Part shown: piece after piece, positions 1-10,069 of the stretch
How positions within the stretch are numbered: position 1 is the stretch's first letter
Layout: every line of letters begins with the position of its first letter
NCBI GenBank assembly: GCA_001603075.1
Contig: LVBB01000121.1
Location: forward strand, 1 to 64,000
DNA length: 64,000 nt
Direction of reading: 5' to 3'
DNA from: Phycisphaerales bacterium Planc_01
Lineage (GTDB): Bacteria; Planctomycetota; Phycisphaerae; Sedimentisphaerales; Anaerobacaceae
Notes under the pieces: generated by a model
What the model was told of the DNA's origin: nothing
What the model saw: only the letters and a program-made list of their open reading frames with translations
The model's database searches: none
Translations under genes and position numbers: made by a program

Positions 1-264
1 CCGCAGCGTGTAGTCGCCCTGGACGACGACGATGTCCTGCGGTCGCGGCTCGTCGGCAGCGGCCCACGCCACCGGCGTCTCCTCGGCCACGCCGAGCGAA
101 TCGAGGATCACGTTGACCGCCGGCGTCGGACGAAACCGCCCGACCTGCGTCGGGTCCAGCAGCTTGTTGCTGCAGCCGGCAACGGCGGCGCACAGGGCCG
201 TGGCGGCCAGCCACCGGCCCGCTCGACGAGCGCAACCCCTGACAGTGAATCGTACGTAGCACAT
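1..264 (-). CDS. Polysaccharide-export-like lipoprotein, 3' part outside window
   Basis: The minus strand is open from an ATG at 264 to the window edge, giving 88 residues. The N-terminus is an arginine-rich n-region, a hydrophobic stretch and a lipobox ending AVAGC near residue 30, so the protein should be a lipoprotein. After the cysteine comes NKLLDPTQVGRFRP, and the visible part ends VVVQGDYTLR. This resembles the entry into the polysaccharide biosynthesis/export domain of Wza/SLBB-type proteins, which usually reads Y.L.PGD. Those proteins form outer-membrane export channels for exopolysaccharide. The assignment rests on the lipobox and this short motif; the diagnostic domain is outside the window. 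Confidence 0.6.
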   Translation of the reverse strand, partial: MCYVRFTVRGCARRAGRWLAATALCAAVAGCSNKLLDPTQVGRFRPTPAVNVILDSLGVAEETPVAWAAADEPRPQDIVVVQGDYTLR

Positions 265-440
265 CCCTGCGTTTATCGGCTCCTGCACGGGCGCGCTTAA
301 GTCTTTTGCCGCATAGAATGTCAAATCGTCTCGGGGATCGCCGGACGCGGACAATCTCCCGGATGCCACGCCGAACGCGACCGATAAGAAGCCGTTCACC
401 AGCCATGCCGAACGCCTGCCTGCCCGACGAGAAATGAAGG

Positions 441-468
441 TTGACTTCTGTCATAGATCGAATACTAT
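441..468 (+). promoter_or_regulatory. Promoter of padR, leaderless type
   Basis: TTGACT (441-446), a 16-base spacer and TACTAT (463-468) match a sigma-70-like promoter. Only six bases separate the -10 box from the ATG at 475, so transcription should begin at or beside the A of the start codon. No Shine-Dalgarno sequence precedes the gene, which fits a leaderless mRNA. Confidence 0.55.
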
Positions 469-474
469 TGGACT

Positions 475-867
475 ATGTCTAATAGCAGTCGTCAGCTCAA
501 TCAGTGCATCTGTACGGGCCGCTCGCTGGACCGCATGCTGCGTCCGGCGATCCTGACAGTCCTGTACGAGCACAGGCGGGGCCTGCACGGATACGCCATC
601 GAGAAGCACTTGCAGGTCTTTGCGTTCTTTCAGGAGCAGTTGCCCGACTACACCGGACTCTATCGCCTCCTGAAACGGATGGAGGCCGAGGGTCTGCTCT
701 CTTCGACCCAGTGCGATTCCCAAGCCGGGCCCTCCAAACGCACATTCCGTCTGACGGACAAAGGCCGGAGATGCCTGTCACGCTGGTTCGAGAGCCTGAC
801 CGAGTATCGCAGAATGCTCGACGACCTGCTGGAACACATTGGCGATAGCAGAGGCGCCACGGCATAG
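475..867 (+). CDS. PadR-family transcriptional regulator
   Basis: This 130-residue protein has the PadR winged-helix layout. A helix-turn-helix segment (about residues 22-46, with LHGYAIEKHL), a recognition region GLYRLLKRMEAEGLL (61-75) and a wing RTFRLTDKGRRCL (89-101) are followed by a short C-terminal helix. PadR proteins are dimeric, ligand- or stress-responsive repressors. Forty-one bases downstream lies a radical SAM gene in the same direction, its likely target or operon partner. The start codon is fixed by the promoter, which leaves no room for a leader. The N-terminus carries CIC at residues 11-13, which is unusual but not known to be functional. Confidence 0.85.
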   Translation: MSNSSRQLNQCICTGRSLDRMLRPAILTVLYEHRRGLHGYAIEKHLQVFAFFQEQLPDYTGLYRLLKRMEAEGLLSSTQCDSQAGPSKRTFRLTDKGRRCLSRWFESLTEYRRMLDDLLEHIGDSRGATA

Positions 868-908
868 GCGAAGGGCACGATCGACGCTATGTTCTATAGA
901 GAGATGCG

Positions 909-1976
909 ATGTCAGTAGAGAAGCGAATCGAAGGGCTGCTGAGAGAAGCAGCTTGTGGACATGCAATCACCAAGGCAGAAGCGCAGACGCTGCTGTCGGT
1001 TTCGGAGAACTCGCTCGAAGCGGCCCTGCTGCGGTCGACCGCCGACCAGGTGTCGCGCCGGCGTTTCGGCAATCGCGGTCTGCTGCTGGGCCAGATCGGC
1101 GTGGACATGGAGCCGTGCGACGGCGATTGCGCCTTCTGCTTCTTCGCCAAGTCGCACACGAGCATCCGGGCGTCGGTCCTGCCAACCGAGGAGGTGATCG
1201 CGCGCTGCGAGCGGTTCGCCGCCGGCGGTGCGCAGGGCGTGTTCCTGATGACGATGCACCGATTCGGGTTCGAGTGGTTCCGCGATCTGTGCGCCACGTT
1301 GCGGCGCTCGATCCCAGCCCGACTGGAGATTCTCGCCAATGTCGGCGACGTGGATCTGTCGCAACTGCGCGAGCTGCGCGACGTCGGTGTGGCCGGCGCC
1401 TATCACGTCTGCCGGCTTCGCGAGGGCGTCGACTCGTGCATGCCGGCGGCACAGCGGCGGGCGACCATCGAGCGGATCATCGAGTCCGGCATGGCGTGGT
1501 ACAACCTGTGCGAGCCAATCGGGCCGGAACACACCGCCGAAGAGCTGGCCGAACAGATATGGCTCGGCGTCGAGCTGCCCTGCCGACAGCATGGAGCGAT
1601 GCAACGGTTCCCCGTCCCCGGCTCGCCGCTCTACGCCCACGGACAGATCTCGCTGGCGCGGCTGGGCCAGATCGTCGCGGTCGTCGCGCTGGCCACCGCC
1701 CACAAGAAAGAGACGACCAGCATCGCAGTGAACGTCTCGAACGTCGTGGGCCTCTTCAGCGGCGCCAACGCATTCTTCCCGGAGGCCGGCGAGCCGCTGG
1801 CAGAGATTCGTCGGCCGAACCACCCCGACGGGCCGGAGGGCTTCACCACCGCACTATGGCGCCAAAGCAACGAGATCACCACCGCCGACTGCCGCACCAT
1901 GCTCGCCGCCGCCGGCTTCTCCCACCTGATGGACACCCAGGGGCACCCCACCCGCCCCCTGAACGCCAATGCATGA
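909..1976 (+). CDS. BioB/HydE-like radical SAM protein
   Basis: The 355-residue protein carries a radical SAM cluster motif C-x3-C-x2-C at Cys70, Cys74 and Cys77 (CDGDCAFC), as in the biotin synthase/HydE/PylB superfamily. The rest fits a TIM barrel, with segments such as LEILANVGDV and YNLCEPIGPEHT in the positions of BioB strands. It should bind a 4Fe-4S cluster and S-adenosylmethionine and start a radical reaction in the cytoplasm. The substrate cannot be read: residues typical of true biotin synthase are not obvious and no bio genes are nearby. The preceding PadR gene suggests local control. Confidence 0.8.
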   Translation: MSVEKRIEGLLREAACGHAITKAEAQTLLSVSENSLEAALLRSTADQVSRRRFGNRGLLLGQIGVDMEPCDGDCAFCFFAKSHTSIRASVLPTEEVIARCERFAAGGAQGVFLMTMHRFGFEWFRDLCATLRRSIPARLEILANVGDVDLSQLRELRDVGVAGAYHVCRLREGVDSCMPAAQRRATIERIIESGMAWYNLCEPIGPEHTAEELAEQIWLGVELPCRQHGAMQRFPVPGSPLYAHGQISLARLGQIVAVVALATAHKKETTSIAVNVSNVVGLFSGANAFFPEAGEPLAEIRRPNHPDGPEGFTTALWRQSNEITTADCRTMLAAAGFSHLMDTQGHPTRPLNANA

Positions 1977-2001
1977 GGTACTTGAAGTGGGAACTGGGGG
2001 G

Positions 2002-2031
2002 TTGAGTCTTCCGACGGAAGGTCGCTATGAT
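2002..2031 (+). promoter_or_regulatory. Possible promoter of the secreted beta-propeller gene
   Basis: TTGAGT (2002-2007), 18 bases and TATGAT (2026-2031) resemble a sigma-70-like promoter 43 bases before the ATG at 2074. A purine-rich GGAAGGAAGG follows as ribosome binding site. Confidence 0.4.
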
Positions 2032-2073
2032 AATGGTGACCGATTTCGCCGAATTCAATGGAAGGAAGGCCTC

Positions 2074-3339
2074 ATGCTTCAGTTCAATCACAGCCGTATT
2101 CTATGCGTCTGTCTCATTCTGTCTGTGTCAACCGCCTCCCACGCGGACAACTGGCCCCAGTTTCGCGGTCCCGGCGGACAGGGAATCGCGAAGGCCGAAG
2201 ATCTGCCGGTGACCTGGAGCGAGACGGAGAACATCGCCTGGAAGACGGCCCTGCCGGGCTACGGGGCCTCCAGTCCCATCGCGCTGAACGGCCGGCTGTA
2301 CCTCACCTGTTACAGCGGATACGGTATCGAGCGGGACCAGTCGATGGCGGACCTGAAGCTGCACGTCGTCTGCATCGACGGAGAGAAGGGAGCGATTCTC
2401 TGGGATCGGCAGATCGAGCCGACGCTGCCCGAATCAGCCCGCGTGCGTGACCACGGATACGCCGCCGCGACGCCGGCTACGGACGGCAAACACCTGTACG
2501 TCTTCTTCGGAAAGAGCGGGGTGTTCCAATTCGACCTCGACGGTCGACAGCTCTGGCGCGCCAGCGTCGGGACCAACGTCCATGGGTGGGGCTCGGGCGC
2601 CTCGCCGGTGCTCTATGAGAATCTGGTCATTGTCAACGCCGCCGTCGAGAGCGAATCGCTCGTGGCCCTGGACAAGGAGTCGGGCAAGGAACTCTGGCGG
2701 GTCGGCGGCATCCGCGAGTCGTGGAACACGCCATTGATCGCAACCGCCGAGTCCGGCCGCCGCGAATTGCTGCTCGCCGTCAAGGGCCAGGTGTTGGCGT
2801 TTACCCCGGATCGCGGGCGGGCGCTGTGGTCCTGCGAGACGGGCATCACCTGGTATATCGCTCCGAGCATGGTCGCGGCTGACGGCATTGTCTACTGCCT
2901 GGGAGGCCGATCGGGCATCGCGGCGCTGGCCGTCCGGATGGGGGGCAGCGGCGACGTAACCGCAACGCACCGCCTTTGGACCAGTACCAGTGGGTCCAAC
3001 GTCTCGTCCCCCGTCATTCACGACGGGCATCTGTATTGGATGCACGAGCAACGCGGCATCGCGTTCTGCGCCAAGGCTTCAAACGGCGAGATTGTGTACG
3101 AACGGCGATTGGAGGGCGCCAGACAGGTCTATGCCTCGGCGCTGCTGGCCGAGGGACGACTCTACTACGTGGCGCGCAACGGCGAGACGTTTGTTCTCGC
3201 GGCCCGACCCCAATTCGAGCAACTGGCCCATAACAAGCTCGCCGACCGCAGCACGTTCAACGCCAGCCCGATCGTCTGCAACGGCAAGCTGATCCTCCGC
3301 AGCGATGAGAACCTCTACGCCATCCAGATGATGAAGTAG
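2074..3339 (+). CDS. Secreted PQQ-like beta-propeller protein
   Basis: From the ATG at 2074, which has a GGAAGGAAGG ribosome site just upstream, the protein has 421 residues. A signal peptide ends near residue 24 (STASHA|DNWPQFRG). The mature part starts WPQFRGPGGQG, the usual opening of planctomycete PQQ-like propellers. Repeated blades follow, each with a pattern like LVALDKESGKELWRVGG. Relatives include BamB-like and PQQ-dehydrogenase folds, but no dehydrogenase catalytic set is apparent, so a binding or scaffold role outside the inner membrane is likelier. A second paralogue lies at 41856-43151. Starts further upstream in frame would lose the signal peptide and are not preferred. Confidence 0.85.
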   Translation: MLQFNHSRILCVCLILSVSTASHADNWPQFRGPGGQGIAKAEDLPVTWSETENIAWKTALPGYGASSPIALNGRLYLTCYSGYGIERDQSMADLKLHVVCIDGEKGAILWDRQIEPTLPESARVRDHGYAAATPATDGKHLYVFFGKSGVFQFDLDGRQLWRASVGTNVHGWGSGASPVLYENLVIVNAAVESESLVALDKESGKELWRVGGIRESWNTPLIATAESGRRELLLAVKGQVLAFTPDRGRALWSCETGITWYIAPSMVAADGIVYCLGGRSGIAALAVRMGGSGDVTATHRLWTSTSGSNVSSPVIHDGHLYWMHEQRGIAFCAKASNGEIVYERRLEGARQVYASALLAEGRLYYVARNGETFVLAARPQFEQLAHNKLADRSTFNASPIVCNGKLILRSDENLYAIQMMK

Positions 3340-3353
3340 GGTGACCCCGGCGT

Positions 3354-4718
3354 CTATCGGTCAGCCGCAGCAAACTGGGTCCAGGCGAGCCGGAGTTCGG
3401 CGACGCGGGCGGGGTGTCGGGCGGCCAGGTCGTTCTTCTCGTACGGATCGGACGCCAGGTCGTAGAGCTGCGCGTTGCCGCCGTCGTTGGCCAGGACAAG
3501 CTTCCAGTCGCCCGACCGCACGGCCGAGGCGTTCGGGGTCTTCCAATACAGCCGTCGCTGCCCGGACGGCTTCGCATCGCCGCAGATCGCAGGCCAGACG
3601 TCGCGACCGTCCCATTGCAGGTCTCTCGACGGCCTGTAGCCGACCAGCCCACAGAGCGTGGGCATCCAATCGACGATGTGGATGAGGGCATCCGAGCGGC
3701 CGGGTTTCAGGACGCCGGGCCAGTTGGCCAGCGCCGGTACACGGATGCCGCCTTCGTAGACCTGTCCCTTCCAGCCGCGTAGCGGACGGTTGTCGCCGAG
3801 GACTATGTGCGGCCTGTCGGCGTAGCGGCCCTTGTACTCGGTGTCGCTGTGCCAGTTCTGCTGGCCGCCGTTGTCGCTGACGAAGACGATCAGCGTATTC
3901 TCGCGAAACCCCGCCTCGTTCAGGGCCTCGACGATGCGGCCGATCCCGTGGTCCATGTGGGTGATGCTGGCCGCGAAGAGCCGGCGGGACGGCTCGGCGA
4001 TCGTGTCTTCATACAGCGACGTCCACTCGGCCGGCTCGTCGAGCGGATAGTGCGGCACGCTGTAGTTAAGGTAGAGAAAGAACGGCTTGTCGTGCTCCGA
4101 CGTGGCGATCCGGACGGCCTCGTCGGTAATCAGGTCGGTCGCGTGGCCTGTCTCGTCGAGATACTGATCGTTGCGATGCCAGGAGGGAACGCCCGTCTTG
4201 TAGTGGTGCGTATAGGGATCGATCTGGCCGTGGAAATACCCGTATGATGTATCGAAGCCGTACTTCAGCGGCGTGTGGTCGGGCGGTGAGCCCATGTGCC
4301 ACTTGCCCACGATGGACGTGGCGTAGCCGCTGTCGCGAAGGGCCTGAGCCAGCGTGATCGTATCGTCGTCGAAGATCTTGCCGTAGGCGGGCGAGGTCAC
4401 GCCGAACCGGCTCGGATAGCGGCCGCTGAGGAACCCGACGCGCGTCGGGGTGCACGTGGGCATCACATAATGCCGGTCGAACCGGACCCCTTCTTGCACC
4501 AAACGGTCGATGTGCGGCGTTCGAATGGTCGAACCGTGATAGCCGACGTCGGCCCATCCCATATCGTCGGCCAGAATGAAGACGATGTTGGGTTTCTTCG
4601 TCCGGTCGTCGGCGATGGACCGGCCCCAAGCGACTGGAGAGCAGGCTGTCGCGCCCACGGCGGCCATCCTCAGAAACATACGACGTGAGATCACGTAACC
4701 GTCGCTGGCAGCACTCAT
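3354..4718 (-). CDS. Exported sulfatase (formylglycine type)
   Basis: The chosen ATG at 4718 gives 454 residues beginning with a twin-arginine-like signal (SRRMFLRMAA, residues 11-20). The alkaline-phosphatase-fold sulfatase core starts with NIVFILADDMGWADVGYHG, where Asp51 and Asp52 should bind calcium. The catalytic motif is C-T-P-T-R with Cys89, the residue oxidised to formylglycine by a separate maturase not seen in this window. Sulfatases of this kind remove sulfate esters from glycans in the periplasm. The gene is convergent with the propeller gene (14 bases between) and lies downstream of an outer-membrane-like protein on the same strand. Confidence 0.93.
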   Translation of the reverse strand: MSAASDGYVISRRMFLRMAAVGATACSPVAWGRSIADDRTKKPNIVFILADDMGWADVGYHGSTIRTPHIDRLVQEGVRFDRHYVMPTCTPTRVGFLSGRYPSRFGVTSPAYGKIFDDDTITLAQALRDSGYATSIVGKWHMGSPPDHTPLKYGFDTSYGYFHGQIDPYTHHYKTGVPSWHRNDQYLDETGHATDLITDEAVRIATSEHDKPFFLYLNYSVPHYPLDEPAEWTSLYEDTIAEPSRRLFAASITHMDHGIGRIVEALNEAGFRENTLIVFVSDNGGQQNWHSDTEYKGRYADRPHIVLGDNRPLRGWKGQVYEGGIRVPALANWPGVLKPGRSDALIHIVDWMPTLCGLVGYRPSRDLQWDGRDVWPAICGDAKPSGQRRLYWKTPNASAVRSGDWKLVLANDGGNAQLYDLASDPYEKNDLAARHPARVAELRLAWTQFAAADR

Positions 4719-4856
4719 GACGTGCGCCCTTCCAGGAGATCCGATGGCGTGTTCGAATTCAAAGCCGCAATAAGAAGGGGACATCGCGCCCGTCGCTCGC
4801 GTCTGTCGGGACGGGCGAGGGAGGGGCGGATGTCCCCGGAATCGATTCGATCGATT

Positions 4857-5753
4857 TTAGAAGTGATGCACCCAGCGGACCTGAAAGCGCTCGCCTTCGG
4901 GGCGGTTCTTGACGCTGGTTTCGAAGTAGGCGTTGAAGAACAGATGATCGTTCTGCGAGAAGCTGTACATCGCGCCGGGTCCGATGCCCAGGACCTGCTC
5001 GCGCCCGGAGACCTTGTCCCCGTCGACTTCGGAGTCGCTCACCTGCTTGAAGTAGTAGCCGTTGAGGCCGGCCCGCAGCTTCTTGGGGATCAGCTCATAC
5101 GAGGCGGCGAAGTTGCAGTGGACCGCCTGGCCCGGCTGGACTTTCGTGTCGTCGTTCTCGTCGTTCCAGAGATAATGCAGACGCCAGGACCCGGTGAGCT
5201 TGGGCGTGAAGAAATAGGTGCCCGCCCAGTACGGATTGAACGAGAAGTGATTGCTGCCGGGGTTCAATCCCTTGTCGTCATCGTACTTGCCGGTGGGCCA
5301 GATGGTCTGCAGCTCGACGCGGTGCATGAACTTCGGACCGTTCGGGCCCATGACCGGGTCCCACTGGAGGTACGGGCCGACCAGGATGTCGCCCACGCCG
5401 GTCCCGTTGTCAGCCAGGAAGCTGGCGGCGTCGAAGCTGACGACCGGGACGATCACGTCGATGCCCCACTTGCCGCCGAACAGGATCGGGCGATCGGACT
5501 GGTAGATGAACTGGCTCAGGCTGATCCAGACGTCGAGCTTCGGGTCCATCGGGGGACCATCAACCAGCTTGTCGGACGTATAGTACTGGAGATACTGGGC
5601 GAAGTAGAACCCGGGCCCGGCCGGGGGACCACCATCCATGAAACTGGTGAAACCGAGGTTGACCGCCGGCTGATCGTACGCCGCAACCGGCACAGCCAGC
5701 AGGGACGCGAGCAACAGGCTCGCCCCAAGCATCGACAGGTGAGAGCATTTCAT
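4857..5753 (-). CDS. Outer-membrane transporter-like protein, SphA / phenol MetA family
   Basis: The 298-residue product has a cleavable signal peptide (about residues 1-25, ending PVAAYDQP) and then alternating aromatic and polar strands. It ends in VRWVHHF, with the terminal phenylalanine typical of an outer-membrane beta-barrel. Segments such as [23 protein letters not shown] and [13 protein letters not shown] match the family annotated as MetA-pathway-of-phenol-degradation or SphA-like. An excellent ribosome site (TTAGGAGGTAAGCC) precedes the ATG. The ligand is unknown and the family name should not be read as proof of phenol metabolism. Confidence 0.75.
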   Translation of the reverse strand: MKCSHLSMLGASLLLASLLAVPVAAYDQPAVNLGFTSFMDGGPPAGPGFYFAQYLQYYTSDKLVDGPPMDPKLDVWISLSQFIYQSDRPILFGGKWGIDVIVPVVSFDAASFLADNGTGVGDILVGPYLQWDPVMGPNGPKFMHRVELQTIWPTGKYDDDKGLNPGSNHFSFNPYWAGTYFFTPKLTGSWRLHYLWNDENDDTKVQPGQAVHCNFAASYELIPKKLRAGLNGYYFKQVSDSEVDGDKVSGREQVLGIGPGAMYSFSQNDHLFFNAYFETSVKNRPEGERFQVRWVHHF

Positions 5754-6000
5754 GGCTTACCTCCTAAATCGGGACTTACGTTGAGCGTTCCACGAACGGA
5801 TCTGCGAAAAAACGGTCGCATGTTAATATCGGAAGTCCTTTCCCTGCGGCACCACATTTTACCCGCCTTTTCCCCCGAGGGCGAGCCCGAAACAGGCATA
5901 TTTCAGCGAATTGGACAAGCACGCCGGACGCCTTGGGGCCCCTTCCGCGTCGCCCGGGCCGAACGAGGAGAAACCAAAGCGTCCGATATCATGCTAAATC

Positions 6001-7083
6001 CTATGGCAGAAAGGACTTGGCGGCGGCCAGCTTCTCGGGCAGGTAGTGCTCGATCACGTAGTTCAGGTCGTGGACCGCGAACGCCTGCTGCTCGGCCCTG
6101 ACGCCCATATCGAGCAACTGCTGGATGGCGTCCTGCCAGGGCTTGTAGTGCTGGACGAACGGATCGTTCTTCAGCGCGTCCCTGGCCCGCTTGATATCGA
6201 CGTCCTTGAGGGGATGGGTGGGCAGTCTGTAATCGACGATGTCCTGGGGCGTGACTCCGAGAAACCTCGCGTTGGGGACGCAGAAATAGCGGTTGATATG
6301 GGCGGCGTTGCCCGAGCCGACTTTCAGCGTACGGTAGATGTTGAACATGCCGTACGGATCGCAGTCGACGAACGCATAGACGGGCAGCTTCAGCTCGTCG
6401 GCCAGCCGTCGGATGAAGCGTCGGCACGCCCGCGTCGGAACGCCTCCCATCGAGACAAGGATGCAATTGGCCTTGCGCCAGTAGCTGTGCTTGACGAGGC
6501 GCTGAAACATACCCGCCGTCTCGATGGCCAGGATGAACTTGGCCTTGGTTTCGAACTTCAGGTGTTCGACCGAGATGGGGATCGAATAGGCGCCGGAGCC
6601 GAACTGCGTGCAGTCGATCCGCAGGGGTTTGCCCGTATCCGGCTGGCGGTCGAAGACCACGAGCTGACCGGCGATCTCGCCGCCCTTCTCTTCCGGGATG
6701 AACCCGAGCTGCTCGCGGTTGACCTCGAACAGCGCTTCGATGTCGTCGAGCACGGTGTCCGATTCCGGCTGTTCGTCGAAGCGGGCATCATCCCAATTCT
6801 TCGAGACGTAGTAGGCCTCTCGCTTGGTCATGATCTCGTCGTCCTCGACGAGCGTCTTGGCGGTGGACATCATGCGAAGGGTCTGCGCGAACGTCTTGAC
6901 GGTCGCAACGGTCAGCGTGCGGGTCTTCCGCTTGCCCCGCAGTTCGAGGAACCCCGTCTTCGGAAGGTACTTCACGTTGCTCAGCGCGCGCAGCGGGAAC
7001 GACAGCGTGGGCTTGCCCTTCCGCTGGATCTTGTCCCGGACGCCGGCCGCGGTGTCCTTGATGCGATTGGCCAACTTGCTCAC
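6001..7083 (-). CDS. top6A: DNA topoisomerase VI subunit A (Spo11-like)
   Basis: This 360-residue protein is the DNA-cleaving subunit of type IIB topoisomerase. The winged-helix region carries TKREAYY (86-92), which contains the active-site tyrosine. The TOPRIM domain has Glu188 in [11 protein letters not shown] and Asp240/Asp242 in FVDCDPYG for magnesium. Translation starts with GTG at 7083, and the stop of top6B overlaps it as GTGA, so the subunits should be translationally coupled and made in equal amounts. The length matches archaeal A subunits. Topo VI is typical of archaea and plants and sporadic in bacteria. Confidence 0.93.
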   Translation of the reverse strand: MSKLANRIKDTAAGVRDKIQRKGKPTLSFPLRALSNVKYLPKTGFLELRGKRKTRTLTVATVKTFAQTLRMMSTAKTLVEDDEIMTKREAYYVSKNWDDARFDEQPESDTVLDDIEALFEVNREQLGFIPEEKGGEIAGQLVVFDRQPDTGKPLRIDCTQFGSGAYSIPISVEHLKFETKAKFILAIETAGMFQRLVKHSYWRKANCILVSMGGVPTRACRRFIRRLADELKLPVYAFVDCDPYGMFNIYRTLKVGSGNAAHINRYFCVPNARFLGVTPQDIVDYRLPTHPLKDVDIKRARDALKNDPFVQHYKPWQDAIQQLLDMGVRAEQQAFAVHDLNYVIEHYLPEKLAAAKSFLP

Positions 7084-8861
7084 GATCGGCTCCTTTCAAG
7101 GACGTCGGTCAACTGCGTCACCAGGGCCTGTTCCTGCCGCTCGGAGAGGTTCAGCATCTCCCGCAAAGCGATGGCGACGTGAGGAATGTATTTCTGGATA
7201 TACGCTTTCTTCTTCTCCGACTCGGCCGCCTTGCGCCGCCGACGGATGAACACCGCAAGCCGCCGGCCGCACTCCTGCAGCGCCAGGCGGACCTCTTTGA
7301 TGATCTCCGGATAATGCGCCACCGCCTCCTTGCTCTCGCTGGTGAACGGTACCCAGACCGACGCCATGTGCACCAAAACGATCAGCGGCCCCGACGGCAG
7401 AGCACCGTTGGACTGCTGAAGGGCGTAATTACGCCAGTCCGTCGAGATCACCGATTTGGTCATCGCGCAGGCCGACTGCTGGTAAAGCAGCGGCACACGA
7501 TTGGCATAGCGCAGCACCCGCGCGAGCCCATCGGCCTGGAGTGAGCCGCCGTAGGCGAGCCCGGCCTCGATCTGAAACGGATTGCCGCGATACACAGAGG
7601 GCGGCCGCGTCACGGCGGTGTAGAAATCAGCCTCGATCTGCGTCTTGAGGCCCGCGAGGATCAGCTCCTCGCCGATCGGGCTGAGGCAGTCGGTCGGCGG
7701 GTTCATGATCTTCGTGCGGTTGATCGCCTTGAAGAGGTTGTCGGCCTCCTGGCGGGCGATCCGCGACGGCCGGGCCCGCTCGTAGAGCTTGGCCGCATCG
7801 CAAATCTCCTTGGCGACGCGCATGCTGACGCGCGAGAAATCGGTATGCAGGAACGACTGGAGCGTTTGCGCCTTGGTGTCGTGGAGCATCTTGATGAGCA
7901 CGCCCAGTTCAACGCCATAGGGGTGCGGCTTGATCTCTCGCGTCTCGGCCGGCAACTGATCCGTGGCCCGCTTGTAGTCCTTCACCTCGCCTTCGGGCGT
8001 GACGAACTGGAGCGAGACGTGCGGGTTGGCAATCGCCGTCTGTTCGAGATATTCCTCCACCGACTGGCGGCCCTTCTGGTACTTGGCCTCCAGCTCGATC
8101 TCAACTCGGGTGCCGCGATCGACGGGCCAGTCGATCGTCTCGTCGACGATGATTCGCGGCTCGTTCTTCTTGGTGTCGATTTCCAGCTCATAGTGGTGGG
8201 CCGGCTTGTTGCGGCTGGTCTTCGACGTGATGGAAACCGGCTTGCCCGTGGTGAGCTGGCCGTACATGCCGGCCGCCGAAATGCCGATCCCCTGCTGGCC
8301 CCGGGACATCTTGAGCCGGTGGAACTTCGAGCCGTACAGCAGCTTCGCGAAGATCTTCGGGATCTGGGCCTTGACGATGCCCGGGCCGTTGTCCTCGATC
8401 GTCACGCGAAAACGGTCCTCCTCCGAGCCGGGAGCAACCACCACCTTGACCTCCGGCAGAATGCCCGCCTCCTCGCAGGCGTCGAGAGAGTTGTCCACGC
8501 CCTCCTTGATCGTCGTCAGCAGCGCCTTTCGCGGGTTGTCGAAGCCGAGCAGATGGCGGTTCTTGGTGAAGAACTCGGCCACCGAGATCTCGCGCTGCCC
8601 TCGCGCCATATCCTCAGCGGTCGCATGTCGGCTCGGCCGCTTCGTCGCTGGTCGCGCGTCGCTCGGGACGTGTGGTTCAGGCAACGGCGGCGGTGGGACC
8701 GCTTCGATCGGCGCCTTCTTGCTCTTGCGAACTGCCGTCTTCGCCGCTTTCCTGGCGGTCTTCTTCACCGTCTCTTTGACGGCCTTGCCTGGGGCCTTCT
8801 TCTGCTTCGCATGAACCGCCCTGCTCTTCGCCCCGGCGGCCTTCTTCCTGGCGTTTCCCAT
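7080..8861 (-). CDS. top6B: DNA topoisomerase VI subunit B (GHKL ATPase)
   Basis: The 593-residue protein carries the GHKL ATP site: an N-box with Glu120 and Asn124 ([10 protein letters not shown]), EDNGPGI (156-162) and the ATP lid [11 protein letters not shown] (188-198). The H2TH and transducer regions follow. It dimerises on ATP and drives strand passage with subunit A. About 55 N-terminal residues form a lysine/alanine-rich tail like a histone H1 C-terminus, then a proline-rich hinge, before the conserved core starts near residue 85. That tail is absent from the archaeal enzymes I know and probably binds DNA non-specifically. AGGAAGGGAATGG precedes the ATG. Confidence 0.93.
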   Translation of the reverse strand: MGNARKKAAGAKSRAVHAKQKKAPGKAVKETVKKTARKAAKTAVRKSKKAPIEAVPPPPLPEPHVPSDARPATKRPSRHATAEDMARGQREISVAEFFTKNRHLLGFDNPRKALLTTIKEGVDNSLDACEEAGILPEVKVVVAPGSEEDRFRVTIEDNGPGIVKAQIPKIFAKLLYGSKFHRLKMSRGQQGIGISAAGMYGQLTTGKPVSITSKTSRNKPAHHYELEIDTKKNEPRIIVDETIDWPVDRGTRVEIELEAKYQKGRQSVEEYLEQTAIANPHVSLQFVTPEGEVKDYKRATDQLPAETREIKPHPYGVELGVLIKMLHDTKAQTLQSFLHTDFSRVSMRVAKEICDAAKLYERARPSRIARQEADNLFKAINRTKIMNPPTDCLSPIGEELILAGLKTQIEADFYTAVTRPPSVYRGNPFQIEAGLAYGGSLQADGLARVLRYANRVPLLYQQSACAMTKSVISTDWRNYALQQSNGALPSGPLIVLVHMASVWVPFTSESKEAVAHYPEIIKEVRLALQECGRRLAVFIRRRRKAAESEKKKAYIQKYIPHVAIALREMLNLSERQEQALVTQLTDVLERSRS

Positions 8862-8881
8862 CCATTCCCTTCCTTGGACGC

Positions 8882-10069
8882 CTATGCTCTGTCGTATTGC
8901 GGGATCGCGAGCGTCTGGCCCTCCTTGATCGCCGACTGGTGCGCGACGATCCCCGGCACGGTCATCGCCAGCGCTTCATAGACGTTCACGAGCGGCTCGC
9001 GGTCTTCAAGGATGGCTGTGATAAACTCGTTGGTCAGAGGCCCGTGCGATCCCCCGTGACCGCCGGCGGGCATGCCGGGCGGCAGCGGCGGCGGCGTGAT
9101 GTCCGGCAGGTCCTTCATCAGCCCGTGGTAACTGGTGTCCTGCATCCATCCCCGCTGTCCATAGACGCGGCCGGTCTCGACGATGACGCCCTGCACGCCC
9201 TTGCACATGAGCATGCGCGAGGCGCCGCCCTCGCTGGTCTGAAACAGGGCGATCTCGTCGCTGTACGGATTGTTGTACTGGTTGGCGCCGGGCTTGTTGG
9301 CCGGCAGCCCGGCATCGAACCCCCCGCAGGAGACACAGGTGAACCGCCCGCCGGTGACACCGACATAGTAGGCGGTCGAGTGCGTCGGGTACCACAACGG
9401 AGGCGCACCAATCCGCCAGCCGTTGAACGATGGGATGGGCGTGGGGCTGAAATGGAAGTATTCCCCCTCGGAGTACACGAGCTTGCCGAAGCCCCCGGCC
9501 CGGTAGATATGTCGCATGGCATGGCAGTCGGCGCGGTAGCAGCTTGTCTCGGCCATCATGTACTTCAGGCCGGTCTTCCGCACCGTTTCCAGCAGTTGTT
9601 CAGCCTGCTCGATCGAGCCCCAGACCGCCGGTACAGCGGTCATCACATGCTTGCCGTGACGGAGCACCTCGATGCAGTGCTTCGCGTGGTTCGGCGCATC
9701 GGTAGCCACAAAGACCGCCTCAATCTTCGGGTCCCTGACCAGCACCTCCAGCGACTCATACGACTTGTCGCAGCGGCACGCCTGCATCAGCCCCGCGCGC
9801 CGCTCGGCGATCAGGTCGCTGACCGCGACGATCTCGACATTCGGATGGTCCTGGAATCCGAAGGCGGCGCCGAACTGACAGACGCCGTAGCCCACGATAC
9901 CGACCCGCACCTTGCGATCCGAGACCGGTTCCCAGGCTTTCTCGACAGCCGGCTGGCTGCTTGCGACGCCGGCGGAGAAGCCCGCCGCAGCCGCAGCGCC
10001 CAGCGAGAGCCGGCCCAGGTTCTCCAGAAAACCACGTCGGTCCATCGATCCCAATCGAGCAACTGACAT
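8882..10069 (-). CDS. Tat-exported Gfo/Idh/MocA oxidoreductase
   Basis: The 395-residue product has a twin-arginine signal ([19 protein letters not shown], from residue 9). A Rossmann domain follows: [18 protein letters not shown], then [27 protein letters not shown] and the KHVMTAVP segment in place of the usual EKP. NAD(P)-dependent sugar or inositol redox chemistry is expected from the family. The loss of the canonical lysine-proline pair makes activity uncertain. The ATG at 10069 is preferred because GAAGGAGG lies eight bases before it. The stop is 20 bases before top6B, so the three genes may be co-transcribed, though a functional link is not evident. Confidence 0.8.
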   Translation of the reverse strand: MSVARLGSMDRRGFLENLGRLSLGAAAAAGFSAGVASSQPAVEKAWEPVSDRKVRVGIVGYGVCQFGAAFGFQDHPNVEIVAVSDLIAERRAGLMQACRCDKSYESLEVLVRDPKIEAVFVATDAPNHAKHCIEVLRHGKHVMTAVPAVWGSIEQAEQLLETVRKTGLKYMMAETSCYRADCHAMRHIYRAGGFGKLVYSEGEYFHFSPTPIPSFNGWRIGAPPLWYPTHSTAYYVGVTGGRFTCVSCGGFDAGLPANKPGANQYNNPYSDEIALFQTSEGGASRMLMCKGVQGVIVETGRVYGQRGWMQDTSYHGLMKDLPDITPPPLPPGMPAGGHGGSHGPLTNEFITAILEDREPLVNVYEALAMTVPGIVAHQSAIKEGQTLAIPQYDRA

